The notes beneath the pieces are model-generated. The model was not told the origin of the DNA. It saw nothing but the letters and a program-made list of their open reading frames with translations, and made no database searches. This document shows, one piece after another, positions 51,328 to 63,999 of a DNA stretch of 64,000 nucleotides (within the stretch, counting starts at the first letter, position 1; each line of letters begins with the position of its first letter). This stretch comes from an uncultured Lachnospiraceae bacterium. Lineage in GTDB: Bacteria > Bacillota > Clostridia > Lachnospirales > Lachnospiraceae. The translations under genes were made by a program, and so were the position numbers. Location: contig CAJUES010000008.1 in the NCBI GenBank assembly GCA_910585765.1, forward strand, positions 21,347 to 85,346, written 5' to 3'.

Positions 51328-53781
51328 TCACTCTAATTCCACTTTGTCGAGATGCCAGATCTCATCCACATACTGCTGGATCGTTCTGTCAGAAGTGAAC
51401 TTGCCAACCTTTGCCACATTGAGCATAGCGCTCTTTGCCCACCCGGTCTTATTTGCATACGCCTTCTCCACTCTCTTCTGTGCTTCTGCGTAGGCGTGGA
51501 AATCCTTGAGGATAAAGTAGCGGTCTGCCTTGTCTGTATCCAGCGTGTTGAGCAGGGAATTGTATAGGCTCCGGAAAAGCTCCCTGTCATCCGCGTATGT
51601 CCCGTCAACAAGCTGGTCGACCACCTTTCTGATCTCCGCGTCGCTGTTGTATATATCCATCGGATTGTAGCCGCCATTGTTCTCATAGTTAATGACTTCA
51701 TCCGAACTCAAGCCGAAAATGAATGCGTGTTCATTGCCCACTTCCTCGACGATCTCCACATTCGCGCCGTCCATCGTGCCAAGTGTCAGTGCGCCGTTGA
51801 GCATAAACTTCATGTTGCCTGTACCGCTCGCCTCCTTCGAAGCAGTGGAGATCTGCTCAGAGATGTCTGCCGCCGCAAAGATCAGCTCCGCGTTCGATAC
51901 CCTGTAATCCTCTATAAAAACGACCTTGATACGGTTCTTGACGATCGGATCATTGTTGATCTTGTCCGCCACCGCATTGATCAGCTTGATGGTCAGCTTC
52001 GCGTTCTTGTAGCCTGCCGCCGCCTTCGCGCCGAAGATGAACGTCCTCGGATAAAGCTCCATGCCAGGGTTCGCTTTCAGCTCATTGTACATGTGCATCA
52101 CATGGAGGATATTGAGCAGCTGTCTCTTGTACTCGTGAAGCCGCTTAACCTGCACGTCAAAGATGGAATCCGGATCGACCGTGACGCCGTTGTGCTCCTT
52201 GATATATTTTGCCAGACGTACTTTGTTCTTGCGCTTGATCTCCATAAATTCTTTCTGCGCCGCAGGATCATCCACGTATTTCGCGATGCCTTCGATCACA
52301 GGGAGGTCTACGATCCAGTCCTCGCCCACCTTGTCTGTCACCCAGTCTGCGAGCAGCGGGTTTGCGTGGAGCAGGAAACGTCTCTGTGTGATGCCGTTCG
52401 TCTTGTTGTTGAACTTCTGCGGGAACATCTCATAGAAGTCCCGAAGTTCCTGATTCTTGAGGATCTCCGTGTGGAGTCTCGCGACACCGTTCACGCTGTA
52501 GCCTGCAACGATCGCCATGTGCGCCATCTTCACCTGTCCGTCCGCGATGATCGCCATCTTCTTGATCTTGTCAGCCGGCTCTGGATATCTGTTCACGATG
52601 TCGAGCAGGAATCTGCGGTTGATCTCCTCCACAATCTGATAGATCCTCGGAAGCAGTCTCTGGAACAGGTCTACCGGCCACTTCTCGAGCGCTTCCGCCA
52701 TGATCGTATGGTTCGTGTACGCGCAGGTCTTTGTCGTGATCTCCCACGCCTCATCCCACTCTAAGTGATAGTCGTCGAGCAGGATGCGCATCAGCTCCGC
52801 GATCGCCACCGTCGGGTGCGTATCGTTGAGCTGGAACGTCACCTTCTCATGAAATCTATGGATATCGTCATGCTTTGACATATATTTCTCGATCGCTGTC
52901 TGCACGGAGGCGGAGATGAAGAAATACTGCTGCTTTAAGCGGAGCTCCTTGCCGGAAATGTGGTTGTCATTCGGATAGAGAACCTCAACGATATTTCTGG
53001 CGAGATTGGTCTGCTCCACCGCCTTCTGGTAATCGCCCTTGTCAAAAGAGTCGAGACTGAAGCAGTCCATCGGCTCCGCATCCCAGATCCGGAGCGTGTT
53101 CACGATACCGTTGCCGTATCCGACGATCGGAAGGTCATAGGGCACAGCCTTGACGGACTGGTAATTCTCCTGATACCAGATCAGTCTGCCGTCCTCCTCC
53201 CTGCATGCCACGTTTCCGCCAAACTTGATCACTTTTGTATATTCAGGGCGTCTCAGCTCAAACGGGTTTCCGTCCCTGAGCCAGTCGTCCGGCACTTCCC
53301 TCTGAAATCCATCTCTGATCTGCTGCTTGAACATGCCGTAACGATAGCGGATACCGCAGCCGTACGCGGAATAGCCGAGTGTGGCGAGCGAGTCGAGGAA
53401 ACATGCCGCAAGCCGTCCCAGACCGCCGTTTCCAAGCGCTGCATCCGGTTCCTGGTCCTCGATCACATTGATGTCCAGTCCGAGCTCCTCCAAAGCTTCT
53501 GAAAATTCCCTGTATGCCATCAGGTTGATCATGTTGTTGCCGAGCGCGCGTCCCATCAGAAACTCCATGGACATATAGTACACGGTCTTGGGATCCTTCT
53601 CGTCATAAGCCTCCTGTGTCTTGAGCCAGTGATCCACAATGTTGTCCTTCACAGCAAAGGCTACGGCCTGAAAGATCTGCTGTTCTGTAGCTTCCTCCAA
53701 AGTCTTTCTGTACAGTGTCTTTACATTGTACAGCACGCTTCTCTTAAACATTTCTTTGTCAATAATTGGCTTTTTTGGCAT
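51328..53781 (-). CDS. glgP: Glycogen/starch phosphorylase
   Basis: Releases glucose 1-phosphate from alpha-1,4-glucans using pyridoxal phosphate. 817 residues, normal length. YYMSMEFLMGRALGNNMINL at the N-terminus and the cofactor site EASGTGNMKFMLNGALTLGT are clear, as is NGGLGRLAACFLDSLATLGY. The ATG at 53781 has AAGGAGAG upstream; an open frame extending further left is not used. Single gene with its own terminator; no other glg genes nearby. Confidence 0.96.
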   Translation of the reverse strand: MPKKPIIDKEMFKRSVLYNVKTLYRKTLEEATEQQIFQAVAFAVKDNIVDHWLKTQEAYDEKDPKTVYYMSMEFLMGRALGNNMINLMAYREFSEALEELGLDINVIEDQEPDAALGNGGLGRLAACFLDSLATLGYSAYGCGIRYRYGMFKQQIRDGFQREVPDDWLRDGNPFELRRPEYTKVIKFGGNVACREEDGRLIWYQENYQSVKAVPYDLPIVGYGNGIVNTLRIWDAEPMDCFSLDSFDKGDYQKAVEQTNLARNIVEVLYPNDNHISGKELRLKQQYFFISASVQTAIEKYMSKHDDIHRFHEKVTFQLNDTHPTVAIAELMRILLDDYHLEWDEAWEITTKTCAYTNHTIMAEALEKWPVDLFQRLLPRIYQIVEEINRRFLLDIVNRYPEPADKIKKMAIIADGQVKMAHMAIVAGYSVNGVARLHTEILKNQELRDFYEMFPQKFNNKTNGITQRRFLLHANPLLADWVTDKVGEDWIVDLPVIEGIAKYVDDPAAQKEFMEIKRKNKVRLAKYIKEHNGVTVDPDSIFDVQVKRLHEYKRQLLNILHVMHMYNELKANPGMELYPRTFIFGAKAAAGYKNAKLTIKLINAVADKINNDPIVKNRIKVVFIEDYRVSNAELIFAAADISEQISTASKEASGTGNMKFMLNGALTLGTMDGANVEIVEEVGNEHAFIFGLSSDEVINYENNGGYNPMDIYNSDAEIRKVVDQLVDGTYADDRELFRSLYNSLLNTLDTDKADRYFILKDFHAYAEAQKRVEKAYANKTGWAKSAMLNVAKVGKFTSDRTIQQYVDEIWHLDKVELE

Positions 53782-53962
53782 TTTGTTCTCTCTCCTTTTG
53801 TCCTGCGCCCCGTTTCTTAAAAGTATATCACCTACTCCAAGGATTTTGGACACGTAATTTTTTAAGTTGATGCTGTTTTTATACAAATCTGCTGTCATTC
53901 TTCATATTATAGCATACTATCTCAAATCTTTAAATAATTAATTCGCCAAAATGGATTTTTTT

Positions 53963-55201
53963 TCATTTTTGTTCAATATTTTCCTGTTCCAGCTCTTCCT
54001 CCTCAAGTCTCTCGTTCTCTCTTTCCTCCGTGATCTCCTCCGCTTTTTCCTGTACATCGTCCTGATCCGTGTCGGATGCAGCGTCGTTTTTCCTGTCGAT
54101 CTCCTCCTGGACTCTTCGCTCAAGTTCCTCCGACGCCTTGTCGAGCGCGCCCTGTGACACCTCCTGGAGCGCTGCCTGTGCACCCGCGTCCATGATCGCC
54201 TGCTTCGCTTTGCCCACGCCGTCGAGCGGGGAGACTCCGATATGTTTGAGCTCCACTTCCCTCGCGTCCTGGATCTCCTGATGGCCCTTCCTTCTCAGTT
54301 CCATCATCTCCCCGGAGTTTGACTTCATCATATTGTTGGCTCTCTCTATGTGCTCTGCCATGAGCTGGTTTTGCTCCGCCTCGCTGAGCTCCGCCCTGCC
54401 GAGCGCCTCCGCCGCCAGACCAAGCTCCGCCTGCGCGTCGCGCATCATCGCATCCGCCTGTGCCAGCTTGCCGTAGCCGCTCTCGAACATGCCGTCTATC
54501 ATCCCAGTCACCTCAAGCTCCCGCTTTGCAGCCGAGGCGCCGAGCATCGACGCGGATTCCTGAAACTGCATATCGTCGCTGCCGTCGTCCGCCGTATCAC
54601 TTTCCGCGTCTGAACCTTCGACGCGCTCCTCCTCGCCCTCTTCCTCCTCCTCGAGGCTTTTGAGCATCAGGTACAGGTCGGCATTTTTCCTGTCGATCTC
54701 CTCCTGATCCTTCGACGCGCCGGCAACACTGCCCGCAGCGTCCTTCAGGCGGCGATCGTTCTCCTCCTCCTGCCGCGCCTTGAGTTCAAACAGGCGGTTC
54801 AGCGCATCCTGCCTGGCGGTGATCGTCTCCTTATCCTCACCGGCAGCGTTATAGCGCTTGATCTCCTGCATCAGTCCGGAGATCTCGCTGAGCGTGTCGG
54901 ACTGCTCGCTCTGGTCCATCTTGTCCTGGCGCTGCTGTCTGAGCAGGAGCCTCTCTGCGCCTGCAGCTGCAAAGCTCTTTGGCTGCTGTTCTCTCATCTG
55001 TGCGCTCAGCTTTCTGCCCTCGCGGGAGATCGTCACGCTACACTGTGCGCCAAACACATTGCCCGCGCCGCCCGCGCGGAGTTTGTCGATCGCATGGCTG
55101 TTCCCGACACGCATGTCGATATTTGGTCCCTGACGCAGACTCCTGTTCCAATTTGCATGAAAACCGTTTCCCATGTTCACATTCATATTTATCATATTCA
55201 T
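53963..55201 (-). CDS. Large acidic coiled-coil hypothetical protein
   Basis: 412 residues with no family recognised. The N-terminus is Asn/Met/Gly-rich (MNMINMNVNMGNGFHANWNR). The rest is almost wholly helical, charged and repetitive, with Glu-rich stretches (SLEEEEEGEEERVEGSD and the last 45 residues) and twice the segment EEIDRKNA-like (about 168 and 370). No membrane segment or signal peptide. GGGAGGG precedes the ATG at 55201. Met/Asn/Gly-rich starts before helical bodies are seen in some flagellar or type VII substrates, but nothing proves that here. It lies between glgP and pncB, close to flagellin. Confidence 0.7.
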   Translation of the reverse strand: MNMINMNVNMGNGFHANWNRSLRQGPNIDMRVGNSHAIDKLRAGGAGNVFGAQCSVTISREGRKLSAQMREQQPKSFAAAGAERLLLRQQRQDKMDQSEQSDTLSEISGLMQEIKRYNAAGEDKETITARQDALNRLFELKARQEEENDRRLKDAAGSVAGASKDQEEIDRKNADLYLMLKSLEEEEEGEEERVEGSDAESDTADDGSDDMQFQESASMLGASAAKRELEVTGMIDGMFESGYGKLAQADAMMRDAQAELGLAAEALGRAELSEAEQNQLMAEHIERANNMMKSNSGEMMELRRKGHQEIQDAREVELKHIGVSPLDGVGKAKQAIMDAGAQAALQEVSQGALDKASEELERRVQEEIDRKNDAASDTDQDDVQEKAEEITEERENERLEEEELEQENIEQK

Positions 55202-55360
55202 CCTGTCACCCTCCCTGTGAATTCCCATCCTGCGATGCCTGCACGGACATCCCTTTCCGGCAGTATATTATTATAACATAGTATATATCGGCAGATCCAG
55301 CGTTTTCGATAACCTTTTCCCGGATCGAACACTGAGCCGGATCCTGTCGGCCTGGTCTTT

Positions 55361-56842
55361 CTAATTGGCGGCTTTTCCCTTTTCGTGCAGAAGACTCATC
55401 TTCAGATCATAGTAATCGGGGGTCATGTCCATATAGTGCACATGTGGGTTGTTGAACCGCTGCTCCTCCTCCCAGATCTCCTCGCCAAGCTGTCTCTTGA
55501 CATACGATCTGATCTCCTCGAGTGTGGGGAGTTCATATATCCTTTTGCCGTTTTCGAACACTTTCACCTGCAGGGGCTTTGCCGTGCAGTTCGTGAATTT
55601 CAGATTTCTCCACGGCATCTGCGGATCGACAAACCGGAACTCACCACTCATATCGATCTGCTCGTCCGCCTTTGCGATCAGGTCTGCCTTTGCCTTGCCA
55701 TTCTGGTCGTAGATCCTGTACACCTTTTTCAGCCCGGGATTGGTGATCTTCTCCACCGTGCCGGAGATCTTGATGCGCGGCACGAACACGCCTTTTTCCT
55801 CGACCGCCGCGATCTTGTACACCGCGCCGAGGAGCGCCAGTGTATCGTCGGAATAGTCGCTCGTGGCACCCGTGATCAGACGCTCCCCCACGCCGTAACC
55901 GTCGATGCACGCCCTCTGTATGTTCAGGGAGGATATCGTGTGCTCGTCGAGGCTGTTCGAAACGATGATCTTGCAGTCCGTCAGCCCTTCCGCATCCAGC
56001 ATCTTGCGGACTTTTGACGACTGGTACGCCAGATCGCCGCTGTCGATGCGGATCCCTTTCAGGCGTTTTCCCATGGGCTCTAGCACCTCGTGCGCCACGC
56101 GGACCGCATTCGGGATCCCCGACTGGATCGTGTCATAGGTGTCAACCAGGAGCACCGTATTATCCGGATAGTTGACTGCATAGTTCCTGAACGCCTCGAA
56201 CTCGTCCTCGTAGTACATCACCCAGCTGTGCGCCATCGTGCCGCTCACGGGAATGCCAAACATCTGCCCGGCGAGCACAGTCGCCGTCCCCGCTGCCCCG
56301 CCGATATAGGACGCGCGGGCGCCGTACACTGCCGCGTCCATATTGTGCGCGCGCCTTGCGCCGAAGTCCGACACCGTTTTCCCCTCTGCCGCCCGCACGA
56401 TGCGCGCCGTCTTTGTCGCCACGAGCGACTGGTGGTTGATCTGTGTGAGGATCGCCGTCTCGACGAGCTGCGCGTCGATCAACGGCGCGACCACCGTGAT
56501 GACCGGCTCATTGGGGTACATGATCGTCCCCTCGGGAAACGCGTAGATGTCTCCCTGGAAATGAAATTCCTTCAGATAACTCAGGAAGGTGTCCGTGAAC
56601 GTGTCAAGCGACCGCAGATACGCGATATCCTCATCGGAAAAGTGCAGATTCTCCACGTATTCCACGATCTGCTCTAAGCCCGCAAAGATCGTGAAGCCGC
56701 CCCTGTCGGGGTTTCTCCTGTAAAACACGTCAAACGCCACTCTTGTCTCCATGTCACCGTCGTTGTAATAACCGTTTGCCATGGTGAGCTCATACAAGTC
56801 CATGACCATGGTCAGGTTCCTTTGATCCGCCTGCTTTATCAT
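55361..56842 (-). CDS. pncB: Nicotinate phosphoribosyltransferase
   Basis: NAD salvage: nicotinate to nicotinate mononucleotide. 493 residues. Typical elements are LTMVMDLYELTMANGYYNDG at the start, GARRAHNMDAAVYGARASYI, the active-site His in GTMAHSWVMYYEDEFEAF and the phosphate site around RIDSGDLAYQSSKVRKMLDA. AAAGGA lies before the ATG at 56842. An inverted repeat (TCTGTGCC..CACAGA, about 56931-56962) lies upstream in the divergent spacer with flagellin and might be regulatory. Confidence 0.95.
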   Translation of the reverse strand: MIKQADQRNLTMVMDLYELTMANGYYNDGDMETRVAFDVFYRRNPDRGGFTIFAGLEQIVEYVENLHFSDEDIAYLRSLDTFTDTFLSYLKEFHFQGDIYAFPEGTIMYPNEPVITVVAPLIDAQLVETAILTQINHQSLVATKTARIVRAAEGKTVSDFGARRAHNMDAAVYGARASYIGGAAGTATVLAGQMFGIPVSGTMAHSWVMYYEDEFEAFRNYAVNYPDNTVLLVDTYDTIQSGIPNAVRVAHEVLEPMGKRLKGIRIDSGDLAYQSSKVRKMLDAEGLTDCKIIVSNSLDEHTISSLNIQRACIDGYGVGERLITGATSDYSDDTLALLGAVYKIAAVEEKGVFVPRIKISGTVEKITNPGLKKVYRIYDQNGKAKADLIAKADEQIDMSGEFRFVDPQMPWRNLKFTNCTAKPLQVKVFENGKRIYELPTLEEIRSYVKRQLGEEIWEEEQRFNNPHVHYMDMTPDYYDLKMSLLHEKGKAAN

Positions 56843-56930
56843 ATCGGTATGTCCTTTCTACCTATATATTGATATATTGTACTGTATTCCTGCTGCCCTG
56901 CCGGGACCGCATCCGCGTCTGTGCCTCCGG

Positions 56931-56962
56931 CAGTCTGCCGGCACAGATCCTTATCTCTATCA
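56931..56962. repeat. Inverted repeat in pncB-flagellin spacer
   Basis: TCTGTGCCTCCGGCA is mirrored by TGCCGGCACAGA with one small bulge. It could be an operator or an RNA stem in the pncB leader; no T-run. Confidence 0.4.
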
Positions 56963-57032
56963 TATGCCTTTTCTATATCGGTTGGCAAGAAAATTTTCTG
57001 AAATTTTTAAAGTCTGTTCGACCGCTTTGGTA

Positions 57033-57061
57033 TTGCACCCCCTGATCAAATGTGTTATGCT
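57033..57061 (+). promoter_or_regulatory. Predicted sigma-A-like promoter of flagellin gene
   Basis: TTGCAC and TATGCT are 17 bp apart. I do not see a good sigma-28 motif here, which is unusual for flagellin. Confidence 0.4.
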
Positions 57062-57112
57062 TAAACTGTAAAAGCAGGTAATTATTTCAAAACAGAGAAA
57101 GGGGGATTATTT

Positions 57113-58261
57113 ATGCGAATATCACCTATGTCTTATATAGCAAGACAGAATAACCGCAACCTGGGGCGCTCCTTCCAGAAGCTCGCCAGCGGTAAGCGCA
57201 TCAACTCCGCAGCGGACGATGCCGCAGGGCTTGCGATCGCCCAGAAGCTTTTGAAGCAGACGAACGGACTGAGCGCAGGCGTATACAACGCACGGACTTC
57301 CCAGAATATGATCAATGTCGCGGAGGGCGCATTGGGCTCTGTGTCCGACATGCTCCAGCGCGTGAACGAACTCAGCGTGCAGGCAGCCAACGGAACCAAC
57401 TCTTCCTCGGACAGGGGTGCTATACAGGCTGAGATCGATCAGCTCACCCAGGAGATCGACCGCGTGTCGGCGACCACCAAGTTTAACGAGACCTATCTGT
57501 TAAAGGGCGGCTCCGGCAGAAGTTCCGTCCCAGTGAGCGCGCGCGATGCAGGTATCGAGGGAACACTGACACAGAACGCAACGACAGCCACCTTCACGAT
57601 GGATGCCCTGAAATCAGGGGATAAGATCAAGATTGGCGGGACGGACTACACGATCGGTGACAAGGAGGACGAGACGAATCCCAACCTGATCACAGCGGAT
57701 ACGGCATACTCCAAGATCCAGGAACAGCTTGCAGCAGCGAGCAGCGTGGGTGCCACGACAGCCGCTACAGTGTCAGCCGCAGCGGTGGATCCAAACGATC
57801 CGTCAAAGGTGCAGTTTGAGATCAGCAAGGGCAGTGTCGACCGTTCCGAGAGCTTCTCCACCTCACTTCAAGTGGGTGCTGAATCCGACATGGCAAATAA
57901 GATCTCTGTCAATATCGACGCGCTGAACGCAGCCGGGATCGGCATCAAGGGACTGAATGTAGCTGACAAGACCGGTATGGCAGCCACAAATGCCATCGAC
58001 GCCGTCGCGGACGCGCTCTCAAAGATTTCCGCACAGCGCTCGTCACTCGGCGCTGCCTCCAACAGGTTAGACCACACGATCGCCTACGGCAACAACGCGG
58101 TCTACAACCTGACGGCATCCCACAGCCGCATCGCGGATACGGATTACGGAAAAGGCGTGACAGAACTCAAGAAGAACCAGCTCCTGAACACATACAGCAT
58201 CATGATGCAGCGCAAGTACATGGAAAACCAGAGCGGGCGCGTAAAGCAGTTCTTCAACTGA
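57113..58261 (+). CDS. Flagellin
   Basis: Filament subunit exported through the flagellar type III system. 382 residues. The N-terminal D0/D1 block is classic (FQKLASGKRINSAADDAAGL and TSQNMINVAEGALGSVSDML), as is the C-terminal block (AISKISAQRSSLGAASNRLD type and MMQRKYMENQSGRVKQFF). The middle (about 150-285) is a shortened variable domain rich in Thr/Ala/Asp. AAAGGGGG precedes the ATG at 57113; a strong terminator follows. No other flagellar gene is adjacent, so it is one of possibly several flagellins. Confidence 0.96.
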   Translation: MRISPMSYIARQNNRNLGRSFQKLASGKRINSAADDAAGLAIAQKLLKQTNGLSAGVYNARTSQNMINVAEGALGSVSDMLQRVNELSVQAANGTNSSSDRGAIQAEIDQLTQEIDRVSATTKFNETYLLKGGSGRSSVPVSARDAGIEGTLTQNATTATFTMDALKSGDKIKIGGTDYTIGDKEDETNPNLITADTAYSKIQEQLAAASSVGATTAATVSAAAVDPNDPSKVQFEISKGSVDRSESFSTSLQVGAESDMANKISVNIDALNAAGIGIKGLNVADKTGMAATNAIDAVADALSKISAQRSSLGAASNRLDHTIAYGNNAVYNLTASHSRIADTDYGKGVTELKKNQLLNTYSIMMQRKYMENQSGRVKQFFN

Positions 58262-58297
58262 TCTTTACTGATCCTCAAAGCGAGCGAACAGGACATC

Positions 58298-58326
58298 AAA
58301 AAAGGAACCTTTGGGGTTCCTTTTTT
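58298..58326 (+). terminator. Terminator after flagellin, shared with glpK
   Basis: AAAAAAGGAACC/GGTTCCTTTTTT stem, usable on both strands between convergent genes. Confidence 0.85.
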
Positions 58327-58358
58327 GATGCGCACACGGACACGTCTCAGCTGTTTTT

Positions 58359-61470
<3,112 letters not shown>

Positions 61471-61763
61471 CTTTTCCCTCCCCCAGTATAGACCGGCAGC
61501 CCACGACCAGAGGACATGGGCACATATTTAACACGGTTTACACCGCCCGACCCTGATTTTATATACTCTGATTTTACCATGTGATTGCCGGAGATAGCAA
61601 GTTTATTTATTTTTCTCCTTTAAATCCTTTAAATAGGATATTGAAAAATCGTTGCGTCCGCTGCGATTCTGCAAAAAAACTGCGCGGTGTCTTGTACAGG
61701 CAAAAAGTTTTCTGTATAATGTGGTGTATCAGGTTCATACTAAGGAACTGTGGAGGTTATATC

Positions 61764-62114
61764 ATGTGGAAATGTCCAAAATGCCAAAAAGAATTTAAGA
61801 ACACCAATCAAAGCCATTATTGCGGCGAGAAGCCAAAAACGATCGATGAGTACATCGCACAGCAGGATGCGCAAAAGCAGGCGGATCTGCTCCTCGTCAG
61901 ACAGGCCCTGCAGCAGGCACTCCCCGACGCGCAGGAGCGCATCTCCTAGCATATCGGTCTCTATCCCGGTCCCGCGGCAGTGGCGGAATTTGAGGAGGCG
62001 CTCCAGAAGTACAGTAAGGACAAAGGAACGATCCGCATACCATACGGGGACATCGATACCGAACTGATCCAGAAAATTGCACGCTGGTGCCGGGACACCG
62101 GAAATCACGCGTGA
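61764..62114 (+). pseudogene. Broken DUF1801-type gene with zinc ribbon
   Basis: The start MWKCPKCQKEFKNTNQSHYC (two Cys pairs) and TIDEYIAQQDAQKQADLLLV match small DUF1801-type proteins. After QQALPDAQERIS the frame meets TAG (61947-61949), then continues in the same frame as HIGLYPGPAAVAEFEEAL to TGA at 62112-62114. Relatives have about 25 residues (a WSMPTYW..HFAAFKN-like block) where the stop now stands, so an internal deletion created it. A ribosome site (TGGAGG) precedes the ATG; a 61-residue peptide could still be made. Confidence 0.8.
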
Positions 62115-62134
62115 GCAAAAGAGCTGCTCACGCG
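62108..62134. terminator. Hairpin after DUF1801-type pseudogene
   Basis: Perfect 10-bp stem CGCGTGAGCA/TGCTCACGCG overlapping the pseudogene stop, just beyond the convergent MATE gene stop. No T-run, so termination is uncertain. Confidence 0.4.
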
Positions 62135-62159
62135 CCCGCACATGCCACTTGCGGTGTCA

Positions 62160-63539
62160 TCACGGTGTATTCATCTGCCTTGTCAGATCCTGCACCCACT
62201 TGTACTTTCGAAGCCGCACCATCACCCACGGAATCTTTCCCACCTCGTCGAGACAGGTGCAGGCATAGACCGCAAGCGGCGACCAGTGCAGGACAAATGC
62301 CCCTGCAAGCGCAAGCGGGATGGCGATCATCCACATGCAGACGACCAAGCTGTACATGTCAAATATCGTGTCACCGCCGCCGTTCAGCACACCGTTTATC
62401 GTGACTGTGTTCACGCACCGCCCGATCATATAAAAGGACATGATCACCATTATCCCCGTCAGATACCCTCTCGCCTGATCGGTCAGTATCACCATCTTTA
62501 CCACCACCGGCGTCACCGCAAGCACAAGCGCCGTGGAGAAAAATCCGATCACAAACGAGATATTCCTGAGCTTTATCCCATACGCTTTTCCCAGCTCCAG
62601 GCGCCCTGCCCCGAACTCATTTCCTACAATGATCCCCGCAGCGCTGCCGATCCCGTTGCACATACAGCAGATCAGATCCCTGACAACCGCCGCCACGGAG
62701 TTCGCCGCCGCCGCGTCAGTTCCCATATGCCCCATGATCGCGGTGTATGACGTAAATCCGACACCCCAGCACAGCGACCCGCCTATGAGCGGCAGACACT
62801 GCTTCACAAAATCGGATCCCAGCTGCTTTGGCAGCCTCATAATGCGGTCAAATGCAGGGCGGATGCAGGACGCGTTGAACGATACAGCGACACACAGGAC
62901 CAGCTCGACAACGCGCGAGATCGTCGTGGCGAGCGCAGCCCCCCTCGCCTGCATCCGCGGCGCTCCAAACAGTCCAAATATGAACACTGCGTTTAAACAT
63001 ATGTTTAATATCACTGCACAGGAACTGATGAGCGCACCGGGTTTTACGTGCTCGGACACCTTCATCGTGGTCAGGTAGCACTGGGAAATCCCCGTGAACA
63101 GATACGACCAGCCCGCAATGCGCAGATAAGCGCTGCCGATGGCGATCAGCGGGGCATCGTCCGTAAAAATGCGCATCAGCTGCTTCGGTGCCAGCTCACA
63201 CGCCAGAAAAAACAGGACAGACACCGCCCCGCAGATCCAGAGCATGATGTTGAAGACATCCTCGAGCGTCCGCCTGTCACCCTTGCCCCAGTACTGCGCT
63301 CCGAGAATGGCTCCTGCCGCCGTGACAGCCGAGAGGAACATGTTCTGGACAAACTGGATCTGAGTCGCCAGGGAGACGGCTGTCATCTCATCCTGTGCGA
63401 CTTTCCCGAGCATCAGCGCATCCCCCGCCGCAACCGCCGCGAGCATCAGGCTCTGCAGCGCGATCGGAAGCGCAAGCCTTGCCAGGTTTCTGTAAAATAG
63501 TCTCTTGTCGATCAAAGCTTCCTGCTTCTTTTGTCTCAT
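62160..63539 (-). CDS. MATE family efflux transporter
   Basis: 459 residues, about 12 helices. The opening LARLALPIALQSLMLAAVAA and GDALMLGKVAQDEMTAVSLA mark it as a MATE protein of a different subgroup from those at 2697 and 45624. GGAGG lies about 12 bp before the ATG at 63539. No adjacent regulator; a palindromic element begins 34 bp upstream and may carry or separate its promoter. Confidence 0.92.
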   Translation of the reverse strand: MRQKKQEALIDKRLFYRNLARLALPIALQSLMLAAVAAGDALMLGKVAQDEMTAVSLATQIQFVQNMFLSAVTAAGAILGAQYWGKGDRRTLEDVFNIMLWICGAVSVLFFLACELAPKQLMRIFTDDAPLIAIGSAYLRIAGWSYLFTGISQCYLTTMKVSEHVKPGALISSCAVILNICLNAVFIFGLFGAPRMQARGAALATTISRVVELVLCVAVSFNASCIRPAFDRIMRLPKQLGSDFVKQCLPLIGGSLCWGVGFTSYTAIMGHMGTDAAAANSVAAVVRDLICCMCNGIGSAAGIIVGNEFGAGRLELGKAYGIKLRNISFVIGFFSTALVLAVTPVVVKMVILTDQARGYLTGIMVIMSFYMIGRCVNTVTINGVLNGGGDTIFDMYSLVVCMWMIAIPLALAGAFVLHWSPLAVYACTCLDEVGKIPWVMVRLRKYKWVQDLTRQMNTP

Positions 63540-63572
63540 AAATCAATCCAGCCTCCGCATTTTTATCCATAT

Positions 63573-63726
63573 TAAGGAATTGTACAGAAATAATCGGTAC
63601 AGATCGCGTAGGATATTTCTTCGAGCGCGCATGTCAAAAGAACTCAAACGCAGCGAACTGCGGCGAGGCTTTTTGACAGGTGCAGTCCAAGAAACAGGCG
63701 GTTCGCGATGCTAATTTCTGACCTTA
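63573..63726. repeat. Palindromic element at right end of window
   Basis: About 154 bp. The left end TAAGGAATTGTACAGAAAT is mirrored imperfectly by the right end (TAAGGTCAGAAATTAG on the minus strand). Inside, TGTCAAAA pairs with TTTTTGACA. Positions 63691-63721 repeat 17731-17761 with two differences, so it is a relative of the element at 17614. Confidence 0.6.
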
Positions 63727-63735
63727 TGCTGCCAA

Positions 63736-63999
63736 TCACTTTGCTGCTGTGAACTTTGTCCAGTATATCATTCCGGGATGAATTTCACAATATGATTTTT
63801 CGAAGATTTGCGGACAGATTTTAGAAATGGCGGCAGAGTGTGTTTCAAAAATTCTTTCTGTCAATTGTGCGTCACATCTGGAGAGCAGCCCCTGGTAAAT
63901 GCCATGTACGGTAAAGAAGCAAGCAACCGAAAACAAGAGATAGACCGCCAGCACCACACTATTCCGAACCAAAGAAGCCAAAGACCAAAAGACAAGCAT
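63736..63999 (-). CDS. Small or partial membrane protein, unknown
   Basis: 87 residues from an ATG that begins one base inside the window, so the real protein may start further right. One strong hydrophobic stretch (SVVLAVYLLFSVACFFTVHG) is followed by a polar tail with four Cys. No family recognised and no ribosome site can be judged. The palindromic element begins 10 bp beyond its stop. Confidence 0.4.
   Translation of the reverse strand: MLVFWSLASLVRNSVVLAVYLLFSVACFFTVHGIYQGLLSRCDAQLTERIFETHSAAISKICPQIFEKSYCEIHPGMIYWTKFTAAK

Noticed and set aside
51727..52764. Plus-strand open frame opposite glycogen phosphorylase
   Set aside because: Antisense shadow without ribosome site; glgP is complete on the other strand.
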